The translations under genes and the position numbers were made by a program. This document shows positions 24,480 through 36,600 of a DNA stretch of 64,000 nucleotides, one piece after another (the first letter of the stretch is position 1; each line of letters opens with the position of its first letter). Under the pieces are notes generated by a model. It saw only the letters and a list, made by a program, of their open reading frames with translations. It did not search any database and was not told the origin of the DNA. The stretch lies in assembly GCA_905250125.1 (NCBI GenBank), contig CAJNOL010000008.1, positions 62,001-126,000 on the forward strand, read 5' to 3'. Source of the DNA: Rotaria sordida (Eukaryota; Rotifera; Eurotatoria; Philodinida; Philodinidae).

Positions 24480-26880
24480 TTAAAGTTTTGATTTAACCAT
24501 TTGATTAAGTAATTTTTCTAATTTAAGTGCTGTTTGCAAATCGCCTGCAAAAAAAAACAAAAGAATTTTAATGAATTAAAAAAAAGCAAACACTAGAAAT
24601 GGAACCAGTCTGAAATCCGTACTGATACCGATTTCATCTCTGACAAGCACATATAATGAAAGAATGAAATTTACCTTGAATTTTTAATTTTCCACCCATA
24701 AATGCTGCTGTTGGTTTTAATTTTCCAGCAAACATTGATTGAAAATCAGCTTTTGACATTTTAAATGTACATTGTGCTTTACCAGATGGTGGTTCACCTT
24801 GACCAACACTACCATTATCATTTTTCATATCTAAATACCATAGATCACCTAAATATAAAGAAATTATTTTGTATGTATTTTTTCTTTTTGTACATTAATT
24901 AGTTAAAAAATTTTATACCTTGTAAATCAAATGCATAAACACTATTAATTTTTTTTAATAATTCTGGTGTTAATAATGTTTTAATATTATTAAATACTTG
25001 TTCGACATTTGATGATTCACTTGTAGTTGTTTCGGATTTTTGTTTAGATTGTAATGATTTTTTCTGTTGTAATTGAGGAATATTTTCATCAAGAAAAAAA
25101 TCAAGCATAAAATCAGTTGTACCAGATACAACAGAATATTGATCAAAATCTGTTACACCTTGTTGACGAAGTAATACTTCATCAACAAAAAAATTGCCTG
25201 TACATGCTCGACTATCTTGTGTTATGATTGCATATGCTGCATCAGCCATGATTTCTGGTCGTCGACATTTTTTTCGATAATCTTCACCAGCAATTAAATT
25301 TATTGCATCAGTATCAATAGCTATTGAAATAAAAAAAAAGAAAAGAAAGAATAGAAATTAAAATCAAACACAATAAATTTTTATACCAGTTTTTGGCCAT
25401 ATTGTATTTACAGCAATACCAAATTCACGTAATTCAGCTGCAAGACCTAATGCATACAAAGACATGTTGTATTTAGCAACAGTATAAGCAACATGTCGTT
25501 TAAACCAAAATGGATTCAATGATAATGGTGGAGAATTCATAAGAATATGAGGATTTGAGGATTTTTTTAAATATGGAATTGCCACTTTGGAACTAAAATT
25601 AATAAAAGATGATGTATTAGACACTCTATTTGTTTAATAAAATTGATTGAAAAAAGAAAATAAAACATCTTCGTCTCAAAAATCGATTCTAGGTCATGTA
25701 CATTCAAATCGTATGAAATTTTCAGGATATGTTGAAATTACAGTGGAGAGAGTATGGGAAAATTTTCAATCCCATATCATGAGGTTTTTTGGAGATATTC
25801 AACAAACAAGAGTTAGAGATAACTCATTTGAAAACCCAATATTCTCTGTGGGGCTTCATTCTATACATTCAGTTTCATTTTTATTCGAAAGAGCATGGCA
25901 GACTGCAATGCTCTTTTTTTAAATTTCTACTTTTCATATGGAAAAACAAAATGATAAGTTCAATATCTCGAAAAACTCTCAAATGGTCATCTATTTATGG
26001 AAGTATTTTTTCTTAAATAATAATAAAAAAATTTAATACAAAAAAATTGGCTCTGCAACTTTGTATGCTCTTTCAAGTGTAAAAAAGCGATTGACTGCAA
26101 TGAAACTCCTTCGAGAATTCTAGAAAAGTATATACAAAGAACAAGCGAAAACGATTACCTGCTTTTTTTAAAAAAACATTTTTTTCAAATAGAAGGCAAC
26201 GGAAATCATCAAAAATTTCGGCAAAAAAAAAATTTTTCTGACGAAAATTGACTTTTTCTAAGCTATTTAACATTTTTCAAAAAGTTTTTGGTTTTTTGAA
26301 GTTAATAAATCATCCCGGCGTTCTCATCAGAACTGAAACAAAAGAAAAATAATGGATTACATACCAAAGAAAAGTTCCACGTGCATTAACTGAATGCATT
26401 AAATCATAACGTTTCATTGGTGTTGACGTTGTATCCGTTAAGGAAATAGCTGATGCATTATTAATTAAAATATCAATACCACCAAATTTTTGTGCAGCTT
26501 GTTCAAATGCTTTAATAACTTGTTCTTCATCACGTACATCAACAACACATGGTAAACATTTTCCACCAGCTTTTTCAACTAAATAACCAAAAACAAGCCA
26601 TTTACAATGACGAAAAAAAAAAACAATACATTTTTCATAAAAAAACAAATATATTACTTTCTTCAGCAGCTGTATAAATTGTTCCTGGTAATTTTGGATG
26701 AGGTTCAGTTGTTTTAGCAGCAACAACAATATTAGCTTTATCTTTTGCACATCGTAATGCAATTTGTTTACCAATACCACGTGATGCTCCCGTTATGAAA
26801 ATTGTTTTACCTGCTAATGATCTTTAAAAATACAAGAAAAAATTTTTCCCTTTACTTAAGAATTATTTGACTTACGGCAT
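24480..26880 (-). CDS. HSDL2: Hydroxysteroid dehydrogenase-like protein 2 (SDR + SCP2), peroxisomal
   Basis: Seven exons: 26876-26880, 26658-26821, 26365-26578, 25387-25592, 24919-25320, 24675-24848 and 24480-24544. They give 409 residues in phase; human HSDL2 is about 418. The N-terminal short-chain dehydrogenase has TGASRGIG (12-19), NNAS (96-99) and active-site S148, Y164 and K168 (YTVAK). The C-terminal SCP2 sterol-carrier domain (about 290-405) includes FAGKLKPTAAFMGGKLKIQG. The protein ends in SKL, a strong peroxisomal targeting signal. The family is linked to peroxisomal and mitochondrial lipid metabolism; the substrate is unsettled. Odd points: the first coding exon is only ATGCC, followed by a 54-nt intron, and intron 3 (25593-26364) carries a foldback element. 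The start is 64 bp from the OVCA2-like stop, suggesting co-transcription or a very short promoter. Confidence 0.95.
25655..26300. mobile_element. Foldback/MITE-like insert in HSDL2 intron 3
   Basis: The enlarged intron carries inverted modules around GAAAGAGCATGGCAGACTGC (near 25880) and GCAACTTTGTATGCTCTTTC (near 26055). The preceding segment (CTGTGGGGCTTCATTCTATA) resembles the CTGTCCAGGCTCATTCAATA segment of the TTAA element at 29171. AGTCAATTTTCGTCAG, read on the minus strand near 26245, matches that element's end region. No coding capacity. Exact ends and target site are not resolved. Confidence 0.5.
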
Positions 26881-26944
26881 GAGTTTGCAAAATGTCAAAT
26901 TTTAAAGATTAGAAAATCTTATCTGAAGAAGAAAAAAAAGAAAT

Positions 26945-29900
26945 TTATAAAAAACGCTCAAGAAATTGTGTATATGTTAATTTAGCTTCCGATGTCGTCG
27001 GAATAAAATGACCACCATCATGTCGTAATATTTCAGCATTTTTATAATATTCATTTGCTAAATTTTCTGACATAAGACAAGGTATAACACGATCACCAAG
27101 TCCAACAACATGTAAACTAGGTAAATCAATTTGAAGATTATTATACATAAATTGATGTTGTTCTTGACCACTTTTAAAACTAGCAACTAATATAACAAAT
27201 CGAAAAGGATATTTTGTTGAAGCAAAACGAGTAAGTAGTAATGTAGCAAAAGCAGCCCCTTGTGAAAAAGCTAATAAACCATCGAAAGGTATTTGTTGTT
27301 CATCGATATATTTCATTACATATTCTAATGATTGTTCAAAACCTTGATCACATGATGTTGTTGCTAATGGATCATAGGTTTGATCACATGAAGAAAACCA
27401 CCAACCTTTAAAAAATAGTAAAATAAAATTCGATTTGATTTCTTACTATTCGTTGGAAAAGTTTTTCTCATTTATGAAACTACTTAATTGTTCCATGCAA
27501 AATATACAAGGAAATAAAAGTTGTTTATATGTAAAATTAGATCTTAGCCTATATGAAATTTGTAGGATAAAAGATTCTTTAGATAAAAAAGTAGAGAGTA
27601 ATTAAAAATGTCAATTATCAAGTTAGGACGTATAACAGATATTAGAAATAATATCAAAATTACTTTCGAATATATTTAATGCTTAACAAAGAAAAGAGGT
27701 AATATTACAATGTGAGACATAAATAATAGTATGATAAAAAAAATGAAATATATCGTCGTCCCTTCAATTAAATGGGTTGATTTGCTTTTAGTTAGCGGTA
27801 GAAGTTTATTCAAAGGTTTTTTTTTCATATGGATAAGGTAAGTAAATATTATTATCAACTAAGAAAAATATATGGGTCACGTTTCATAGATAATTTTCAG
27901 TTGTCGTCTAAGAGAATAAGAGCAAAAATTCAAAACGAACTTGATGCATAAAGAGTGCCCCATAAGTTCTGAGTCTCAACGAAAATTAGTTTATATGTAA
28001 ACACAGAATTATCATCACCCAACTATGTCTATATCAGTTTCGAGTACTTATGATGATGTTGTAAAAATGACCTTATCTCTTTTAATAATAGTGATACAAA
28101 CAGAAGAAACATGATAATTAGGGTGTGGGTACAGAGGATAGCCACACCTACACTTTAGATACTATGTATCGCTTTGTATAATTGTGTTACGTTACATACG
28201 ATGAATTCACAGTTCATTAAAACTTCTTAAAAAAAAATACTGGCCGATTTCGAGATTTTAATTATCAGGGTTCTTCTATATATATCACTATTATTCAAAG
28301 ATATAAAGTCATTTAAAACATCGTCCTAAGTACTTGAAGTTTATATAAATATAGTTGGGTAGAGATAACTCTTTTTTCACATATAAACTAATTTTCGTTG
28401 AGATCCAGAACTTATGGGATACCCTTTATAAAGCAAATTTTTAAAACTAGTTCGTTTAAAAGTCAACGAATAGAAAACTTTGAATTTTCAAAATATGGTA
28501 CATTGGTCTTTACAAGGAAGTTGGCGTCCAATAGGCTAAAATAATGTGTTTTACTAATGAAGCCGAAATTTTAGCATTTAAACTGACTACTAGTTTTGGA
28601 AACTTTCTCTGCGTGCATTAATATAATTTGTTTTGACTTATTATTATCATCTTCAATACCGAGTGAAAATTATCTATGAAACACTTCATATGTATTTTTC
28701 TCACTTGGCAACAAGTAAAATTTCTTTAGTGAGGTGAAAAATATAACTGGACAGTAGTATTTGTTCTCGTTATGCGTATGACAAAAAAAAAACTTTCAAT
28801 AAGCTTCTACCACTAACCAAAAAACAAGTCCATACGATCAAATCGAAGTGGATACATTTCAATTTTTTTTATTGTAGTGCTATTTATGACCTATTCTGTA
28901 TATTACAAGAACATGTCTCTCTCTTATAAATTCTATGATGACAGTAAGAATTATTTATTCGAAAATGTTACACTAGTTATTTACTCTTATTCGTATAAAA
29001 CTATAACAATCAGATTACAATTGATATTTATTTATAGCTAATAACTGAAAACACTTACTATATATATATAGCTATGTACTCTCCAATTATTTAGTTTTTC
29101 TTTCAAATCCGTATGTCAACTCATTGACTAATAGTAAACCATAGAGACTTTCTTGTATTTATTATAATAATTAAGGCCCCCCCCCCACTCAAAAAAAATC
29201 AATTTTCGTCAAAATTATCGAAATTGAGATAAATGCATCGGAAGATAGCCCGTCTTCTGCTCTTTCAGAAATCATATTGGTTTTTCTTCGGCACCTCGTT
29301 TTTGGTCAAAGTTTTCGATGATTTTTGTTAAGCTCTTCTTGAAAAATATGCTTATTTTAAAAAAAACGAAAAATGTTTTTCGTTTTTTCTCAGTTTAGGC
29401 TTTCTGAACCGCGCAATCCATTTTTCTCTGTCCAGGCTCATTCAATATATTTTAATTTTTTTTTGTTTGAAAGAGCACGTCAAGATGCAGTGCAGTACAG
29501 AGTCCTTTTTTTAATTAAGCTTTATTTTTTATTATATATACAGTCATATATGTAATTAGACACCCATTTTTGGCGCGTTTTTTGAGTCATTGAACTTGTG
29601 ATTCCCTTTTTTCGCTAAAAAAGTAAGAATTTAAAAAAAAGGACTCTGTACTGCACTGCGTCCTGAGATGCTCTTTCAAACAAAAAAAAAATTAAATACA
29701 TTGAAAGAGCCTGGACAAAGAAAAATGGATTGCCAAATGAGCTATTTTTGGCCCTTGTTTGCTTCATATCTCTATCAAACATTAGGGTATCGAGCTGAAA
29801 ATTTTATCACAGCCTCCTCACTTCAGCCCCAACATATGCTCCAAGTTTCAGCCCATTTAAACTTTCCTGGGCTGAGATCGATTTTTGAGTGGTGGGGGGG

Positions 29901-30372
29901 CCTTAAACAAATCAATCTTTATTTACTTCCTCATCGGATATTTGTATCATAAATGTATTATAACGATTTGTCAAAGTTTGTTGGCGTCACTCATATGATA
30001 GTGCACAGCAAAAAAAAGATTTTCAACTATAATTCTTATTAAAAAAAAAATCTTCTTTTGATATCTGAGAAAATGATGAGTTGTTAAATTAAAATTTTTC
30101 TTTTTTTCTAAGTTTTCTAACGAATTAGTCTACCATTATTTTATATCCAACATCTCTATCACAATACCCCTTTCATTTGACCGATTTGATGCTGTCGCGC
30201 CAGTATCTTGTTCATTTGTATTATCTTGTATTGGAATAAGATGTGGTGCATCAATATAAACGAATTCAGCCACATATTTTTTTAATAATTTTCTAAATGA
30301 TCCTGTTTTTTCTCGAAATATATTTCCATTTTGTCGATAACCATGTAAACACAATATACGTAATAGTGTCAT
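26945..30372 (-). CDS. OVCA2: OVCA2/FSH1-family serine hydrolase
   Basis: Two exons (30168-30372 and 26945-27405) separated by a 2.76-kb intron give 221 residues in phase; human OVCA2 is about 227. The start is MTLLRILCLHGYRQN, the family's N-terminal strand and oxyanion motif. The upstream in-frame extension lacks conservation and was not used. FREKTGSFRK and RGWWFS match the family. The catalytic triad is S116 (AFSQGA), D173 (GLGDRVIP) and H201 (GGHFIP). OVCA2-type hydrolases are alpha/beta-hydrolases acting on ester substrates, probably long-chain alkyl esters, in the cytosol. The intron is inflated by two transposable elements (27951-28426 and 29171-29906). It lies in a same-strand run between the TMEM214-like and HSDL2-like genes. 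Confidence 0.93.
27951..28426. mobile_element. Mariner-like MITE in the OVCA2 intron
   Basis: A 476-bp element with inverted ends of about 45 bp starting AAGAGTGCCCCATAAGTTCT on one side and AAGGGTATCCCATAAGTTCT on the other. Both continue as a CTCAACGAAAATTAGTTTAT block. TA dinucleotides flank it (27949-27950, 28427-28428), the Tc1/mariner target. No transposase, so it is non-autonomous. Confidence 0.8.
29171..29906. mobile_element. TTAA-flanked MITE with internal palindrome, in the OVCA2 intron
   Basis: A 736-bp element with TTAAGG then a C-run and ACTCAAAAA at the left end, and the inverted equivalent ending CCTTAA at the right. TTAA is at 29171-29174 and 29903-29906. Inside is a near-perfect foldback: 29405-29515, including GTTTGAAAGAGCACGTCAAG, is inverted at about 29635-29730. 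The right part carries TATCGAGCTGAAAATTTTATC, shared with the element at 14668, so the TTAA families are related. No coding capacity. Confidence 0.8.
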
Positions 30373-30630
30373 ACTAAAATAAGACACAACTGAATAATAA
30401 AACAAACAACTATATTTTAGAAGGTCTTTTTATTTTCAAATAAAACTTAGAGGAATTTTTGTTATATATATCTATCTATGACAAAAACGAACTATCGTCA
30501 TGTATAGATGAGATTATGATTAAAGCAAAAAAAAAAGCAACAACAGATATGAAATGTTAGTTTTTTTTTTTTCTTTTATTTATATAAATAAGCAGATTGA
30601 TATGGATAAAATATTGTAATCTTTTTTTTT

Positions 30631-33600
30631 CTAAACTGATTTAATAACACGCATTCGAAGTTGATCAAATTTTTCGCGTAATTCTGTTGTATTGAAACTA
30701 AAATATCAAATATAGAAAATATATGATATGAAAAAATTTAAATGAATATTTACTGCATCCATTTATCATAAATAATTTCATAAATTCGTGTCATATAAAT
30801 TTCAGTTACATATGCTAAATTAGCAGTATAATAACTTGCCCAATCAAATAAAATGTTTAAATGATGAACACTTTTAGTAAATATAATTATTGATATTTGC
30901 TGAATCTATTAATGAAAAAAAACTATTTTCAATTACATAACAAATGAGAAATGATATGATAATAATTTATCGAATCAGAGTGTTTATGCTAAATGCGTCG
31001 ATTTTCAATAGTGACGCAGGAATATTCTCAAATGTCCAGGGTGTTTTACATAATTTTGTCCTATGAACATAGAATCATTGAGAACCTATGTGATCGAATT
31101 TCGAGGTGAAATTTTGTCCACAGATAAGCCTTATAATCACTAGAATCATTCCGAGGATATGTTCGTTCTTATTCGAATATCGGAATGTTTCTAGGAACTA
31201 TAAGACCTATCTATGGATAAAATTTCGGCTAGAAATTCGAGCATCGAGGTTCTCAGCGATGCTATGCTCGTAGGCGAAAGTTGAGTCAAACGCCCATAAC
31301 TCGACAAGTGAAGACCGAAAAACTTAACTAAAAGAAGCTTTTTTTACGACTCATCATGACTAATCGACTGGTAATAGTCTTAGACAAAAAGCAACCGAAC
31401 AGTTGGCGAAATTCCCTGATAAGATCAGCCAGAAAGCGATAAAGTATTCTAAAAAGTTACGTATCTAGTAACTTAACATCTTTTGCGGGTAGAACTTTTC
31501 GAACTCGCTCTCGAACCGACGAAGTTCAAGTTGAAATTGTCCACGGGTCGAATTGCATGACTCTACAGTAACTAGTCTTCCTCTTGCAATGGAATATATT
31601 TGAGTATAATGTCTGAGAATGATTTCAAAAGGATTCTATCTATTATGGATTTCCATGAATATCTCGAATATCAATGCCATAGTTGTTTCCATTTTGGTCT
31701 CAAAAAATGAAGATGTCTAATTTTTCATGCTTAAGCTCTTTCTTACAAATAGACGTATCATGGTATTTTTCGTTTGTATCAAATTTGCAAGAATAAGCAG
31801 TTTTCTTTATAGAAAGCAACTGAATATGGCGATAAATCGATACAAAGAAGTCGTCTCGTTATCGCAAGTGAAGATATTAAATCTATATTTTTCAATCAAA
31901 TATTCATCTGATCGATCTCTTATCGTTTTCGATGGCATAGAAACTCAGTAGCTAGAGACCTAAGTTGGAAAAATAGATATGATATATTCACTTGTGATAT
32001 CAAGATGGCTCCTGCATATCAATTCATACTCATATCAAGCTGCTTTCTTCAAAGCAAACTGGTTGTTCTTGCAAATTTTACAAAAGTGAAAAATAACATA
32101 ATACATTAACTACGAAGAAAGAACCTAAAAATGAAAGTTAGACATTTTTTTTTTTGACAATCAAAACAGGGGCAGCTAACATATTTATATTCGAGATCTC
32201 TAACAGATAGAATGCTTTCGAACTCATTCTCAGAAGATGCACTCAAACATGTTTCCTCGTTATTCTGTCTATGACAAAATAGTCCTTTAAGAAAAGTAAA
32301 TCAAAATAAAACTCTATCGAAATCTTTAATTATTTTATTTTTTTGATTAAACTTATCTACCAATACATACTTGCTCAGCAATTTCAATACTTTTATCATA
32401 AATAGGTCCTTCAATATATTTTAATAAGAAAGCCCATTGTTTTTGAAGATATTGACCAAATTTAATTGCATATGGCTCAATATTTGTCATAGTTGAACGA
32501 AGATATTCTTCACCATATCTATCAACATACATAAATATAAAATTCAAAAAAACACACACGCACGCAAATGCTCGTACTTTAATGATAATAAACATAATTT
32601 TCTTGTTTCTTCATATGCATCAGATAAACGATCTTTTATTATAATAGCAGTAGGATGTTTGAGATAATCTAAAATTCAAATATATGATTTAATTTTCTAA
32701 CATGTTTTTTTTTTCTCGTACCTTCAAGTAAATAATCTGCAGCAACAGTTAACCATAACCAATTTTGATATATAAAAAATGAAATAATAAGTAAAACAAA
32801 TAATTTTAAAATAGAGGCAATTTTAAATTTTGAATGCGTTTGACGTTTATTGTTTACAACAACTGTATTCTAAATGAAAACAAAAAGTTTTCTAAAACAA
32901 AAACAAAAAAAGAATTCTTCGAATTAATTACATTTTTTGTGTAAGCACGTAAAAATTCATTATGTTCCACATTATCATTCTCTTCATTATTAATAATTTC
33001 ATTTGATATTGTTCGAAGTTGTTGTACAATAGTACGAAATTCTTTTGAAGTTGATAAACCAGCAATTGTTGTTTCATTTGTATTTAATAATGATAAAAGA
33101 TTTCTTTAAAAAAAAAAGAAAATCAGAATTATTAATAAAAGATTTCTTTTTTTCTTTTTATTTAAATATTTACAATGAACTTTGAGGATATTTTTCATGA
33201 TATGATAACCAAGTTTTAATTATTGATTTATTCGTAAAACAAGCGACAATCATACGATCAAGCTAAAGAAGAAAAACAATTCATTCATTAATAAAGAATG
33301 ACATAGAAAAAAAAATTAAATATTTTTTTTTACAAGTAATTGACTCTTTGATGATCGTTGTTTATCAGCATGAATAACAGGAAAGAGAACTTTAAAATAT
33401 TCATTCGAATGTTGAGATAAATTTTTTGTATTATTCAAGAATAAATCCTATTATTTAAAAAAAAAATTGCAAAATAATTTCAAATAAAATTCATTTTTTT
33501 TACGCAAAGAATAGTTGCATTTTTTGAAAGTATTGTACGCATATCTCTTGTTAATGCAGGATTTGGTTGATCAACAAAATCAAGAAGTTTGATATAAGAT

Positions 33601-36600
33601 TCAATTGGAAAAATTTCATCTGATTCAAGAAATCTTTTATTTTTGGAATTTCGTCTAAGATAATAAATTATATTAAAGAATTTTTTTTTTATTTGAGAGA
33701 AATTTACGTTGCAATTTGAGTTAAATTTTCCACGATAAGTTGATTATATGTTCGATTTTCAATAAATGGAAACATCAAACAAAACCAAACTAAAATAGAA
33801 ATAATTAATCGAAGGTATTGAATATACTGAAACAAAAAAATTGTGAAGAAACTATTTGATAACTTTCTCGTTGTATATTAATTAATAATAAAGAGATAAT
33901 TATTTTATTTGTCTAATGATAAAGTTTATTTTTAATAATCGTAAGAAAATATAATATATTAAGAAACCACCTCCCTCTTTTTGATCATTTCTGAACTCGC
34001 TTATGATCCACGTTGGACTTTGTCAGATCGGACTGTAAATTTCTTTGGAGATGCCTTAGACTATACTTCAGAAATGATTTTAAAGTTATTTAAAAAGCTT
34101 CCTATCTATTTTTATGAGAAATACGTAAAAGTTTGGATTTAAAATCGAGATGCTGGCATTCAGAGCTTTCTAAATCCTAATAGAAAAGTCAAAAACGAAA
34201 ACGGCCGAAGTGTAGTCTCTGAAAAATACTTTCAAGTATTCGTGATTAAAATCTCAGCTCAATGAAGAAAAGTTACATGAGGGTCGTAAGCAATTCCAAC
34301 GAAGTAATCGGAAAAACCAGGTTTTCTAGAAAAAAATAGTGAAAGCCTTGTTTAAAATTTCTTTTCCTCGAATATGTCTCCCCTTATTTTAGATGCTCTA
34401 TCTAGGATAAAAATTTCATGCAGATCGATTGTACTCTCCTCGACAACTAGGAATGGCCAAAACAGAGAGAAGCACCTTTTAATGTGATTGATAATTTTGT
34501 AGTTAGAAACGAATGCTCATTTTAATAAGATTATCTGAAATTTTGCTTAATCTTCGATATCTATACAAAAATAGTCGCTAAAATCAAATAGACTAGTACG
34601 AGATTAACTCCTTAGTTGTTAATCTTTTTTCTTAAAATTAAACAGTAAACTTTTAAAAATTTAAAATGTTTAAGAGTAACATAAAAATTCTCTCGATAAA
34701 TATATTACAAGAGCAAATGTAAAACAATTCAATTTTACAGTAATAAGTTCGAAAATGAAAGTTTTGTCTAAAATTTTAGAAGAATTTTTGTACCTAGAAT
34801 CTTTTAAAAGGTCTTTAGGTATGTATAATTCACTATATACTCATGCTTATCATTGTTATCGATAAAGGAAATAGCAAAAAAAAAAATAGAAAATAGTACA
34901 ATAAATTGAGAAGCAGATATCAGTTCACGAATGATGTTAAGGAAAAGCTATATGAGATATAAAAAAATCTATTCTTGACAAAGAGAACGGTAACGGATAT
35001 GAAATATCAGAACCGGTAGATTGAGCTCCAGTGAACGCAGGACGTTCCAGAGTCCACAAAGAAAGCAAGGTTAAGTACTTGTAGTCTCGATTTCTTCTAT
35101 GAAGATTACTTTGATGTATATATAGATATATATGTCAATAAAAGTTAAGAGATTAAATCTTTTTGATTCTAGAATTGTTTGGATCATGAAAATGAATATC
35201 ATCGATCTTACAAAAGAGGAAATCCTTCCGGGTATCAAATTGTTGTTTTGCACCGAGACAATATTCGTTTGATGAGTACTACTGTGATATAGAAAAGTTC
35301 AGACCGATTTGGTTTCCCGGGTCTTCGTTCTCGAAATTTTACTGGGTTACTCAACAAAAAACTGTAGCTCCCCTTAGGTCACATAGCAGTTTCCGACTCG
35401 GGTCAAGTCACAAAAAATTGAGCGATTTCGAGTTTCACATAAAATAAATGGCAATTTGAGATGTGATAATGATTCCTTTACTCTAATTATTGAGAGAGCA
35501 TTTGTAGATTCAGTAAGAGGTGCTTAATTTCTATAGAAATTTTGCTTCGATTATCTGGAAATTATCTGTCGACCTTAGGTTGGATCCAATCATGCTCGGC
35601 TCGGGTCGAGTTGGGTCAAGCCATCCTCAGGTGGATTGGGCCGAGTCAAGCTATGCTCGGGTGGGGTCGGGTCACAAAAACAGTGACTCATGTTGGGCAT
35701 TGTCACATGGAAAATCAACTTTCAAGTTTCGATTTCAAACTTGACACAAACAAAGTTCTTAATGAGATTTATTTATTAGACATGTTGTAACTTTTCTAGT
35801 ATCTTTTATGCTAAAATATTCAATATTCGACATTTTCTTATGTGTAAAAACAAATTTTGTTCATATATTTACATCTCGGAAAAGAAATCACTGGAAAAGC
35901 TAGAACTTGTGCAATAAACTAATCTCATCGAAAACTTTGTTCATGCCCAGTTTGAAATCGAAAGTCGATTTTTCAAGTGACCCGAGGAGCATCACAGCTT
36001 TTTGTGGAAAAACCTAGGAGAATCTCCATATGTCAAGAACGAAGGACCAAAAAACCAAAGCATTCTGAATTTTTCTATTACACTCTAGAACTCATCAAAT
36101 GAATATCGTCTCGGTCTGACAACAATTTTACACCTGGAGAGGTTCTCTCGTAAGGTGCTTATTTATTATTATGCTTGGACTAGGATCACGATCATTTTGT
36201 AATGGAGTTTATTGTTTCTATTGATTTTAGTGTGTCTATTCGATTTCGATAAATTATCCAACCCATATAAACTTACTGTCTAATGCTAAACCAGGATGTT
36301 CATATAGTACTTGACTATAAGCCCAAAGTAATCGAAGTACTTTATCTGATGGATATCGTTTAAGTAATGTTGATAACTAAAAATATAAGAATACATATAT
36401 ATTCTTATGATTTATTTAATAAAATCTTAATTTACTTCATCAACTTCATCAAGAAATGAATCATCTGGTCGTTCATCAAGATTTCGAAGAAAATATTGTA
36501 ATAATACTTGATAACCAACAATACTCTGAATATCTAAAAATCAACGAAATAAATTTGTCCTAAAACAAACTCAGGAAAATAAAATTTGCTTTACCAGCAT

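Noticed and set aside
29668..29952. 94-residue plus-strand frame with protein-like look
   Set aside because: It lies across the inverted repeat and end of the TTAA MITE; composition follows the element, not a protein.
35520..35790. Two overlapping plus-strand frames rich in G, W and S
   Set aside because: They are translations of the GGGTC/CTCGGGT repeat core of the foldback element.
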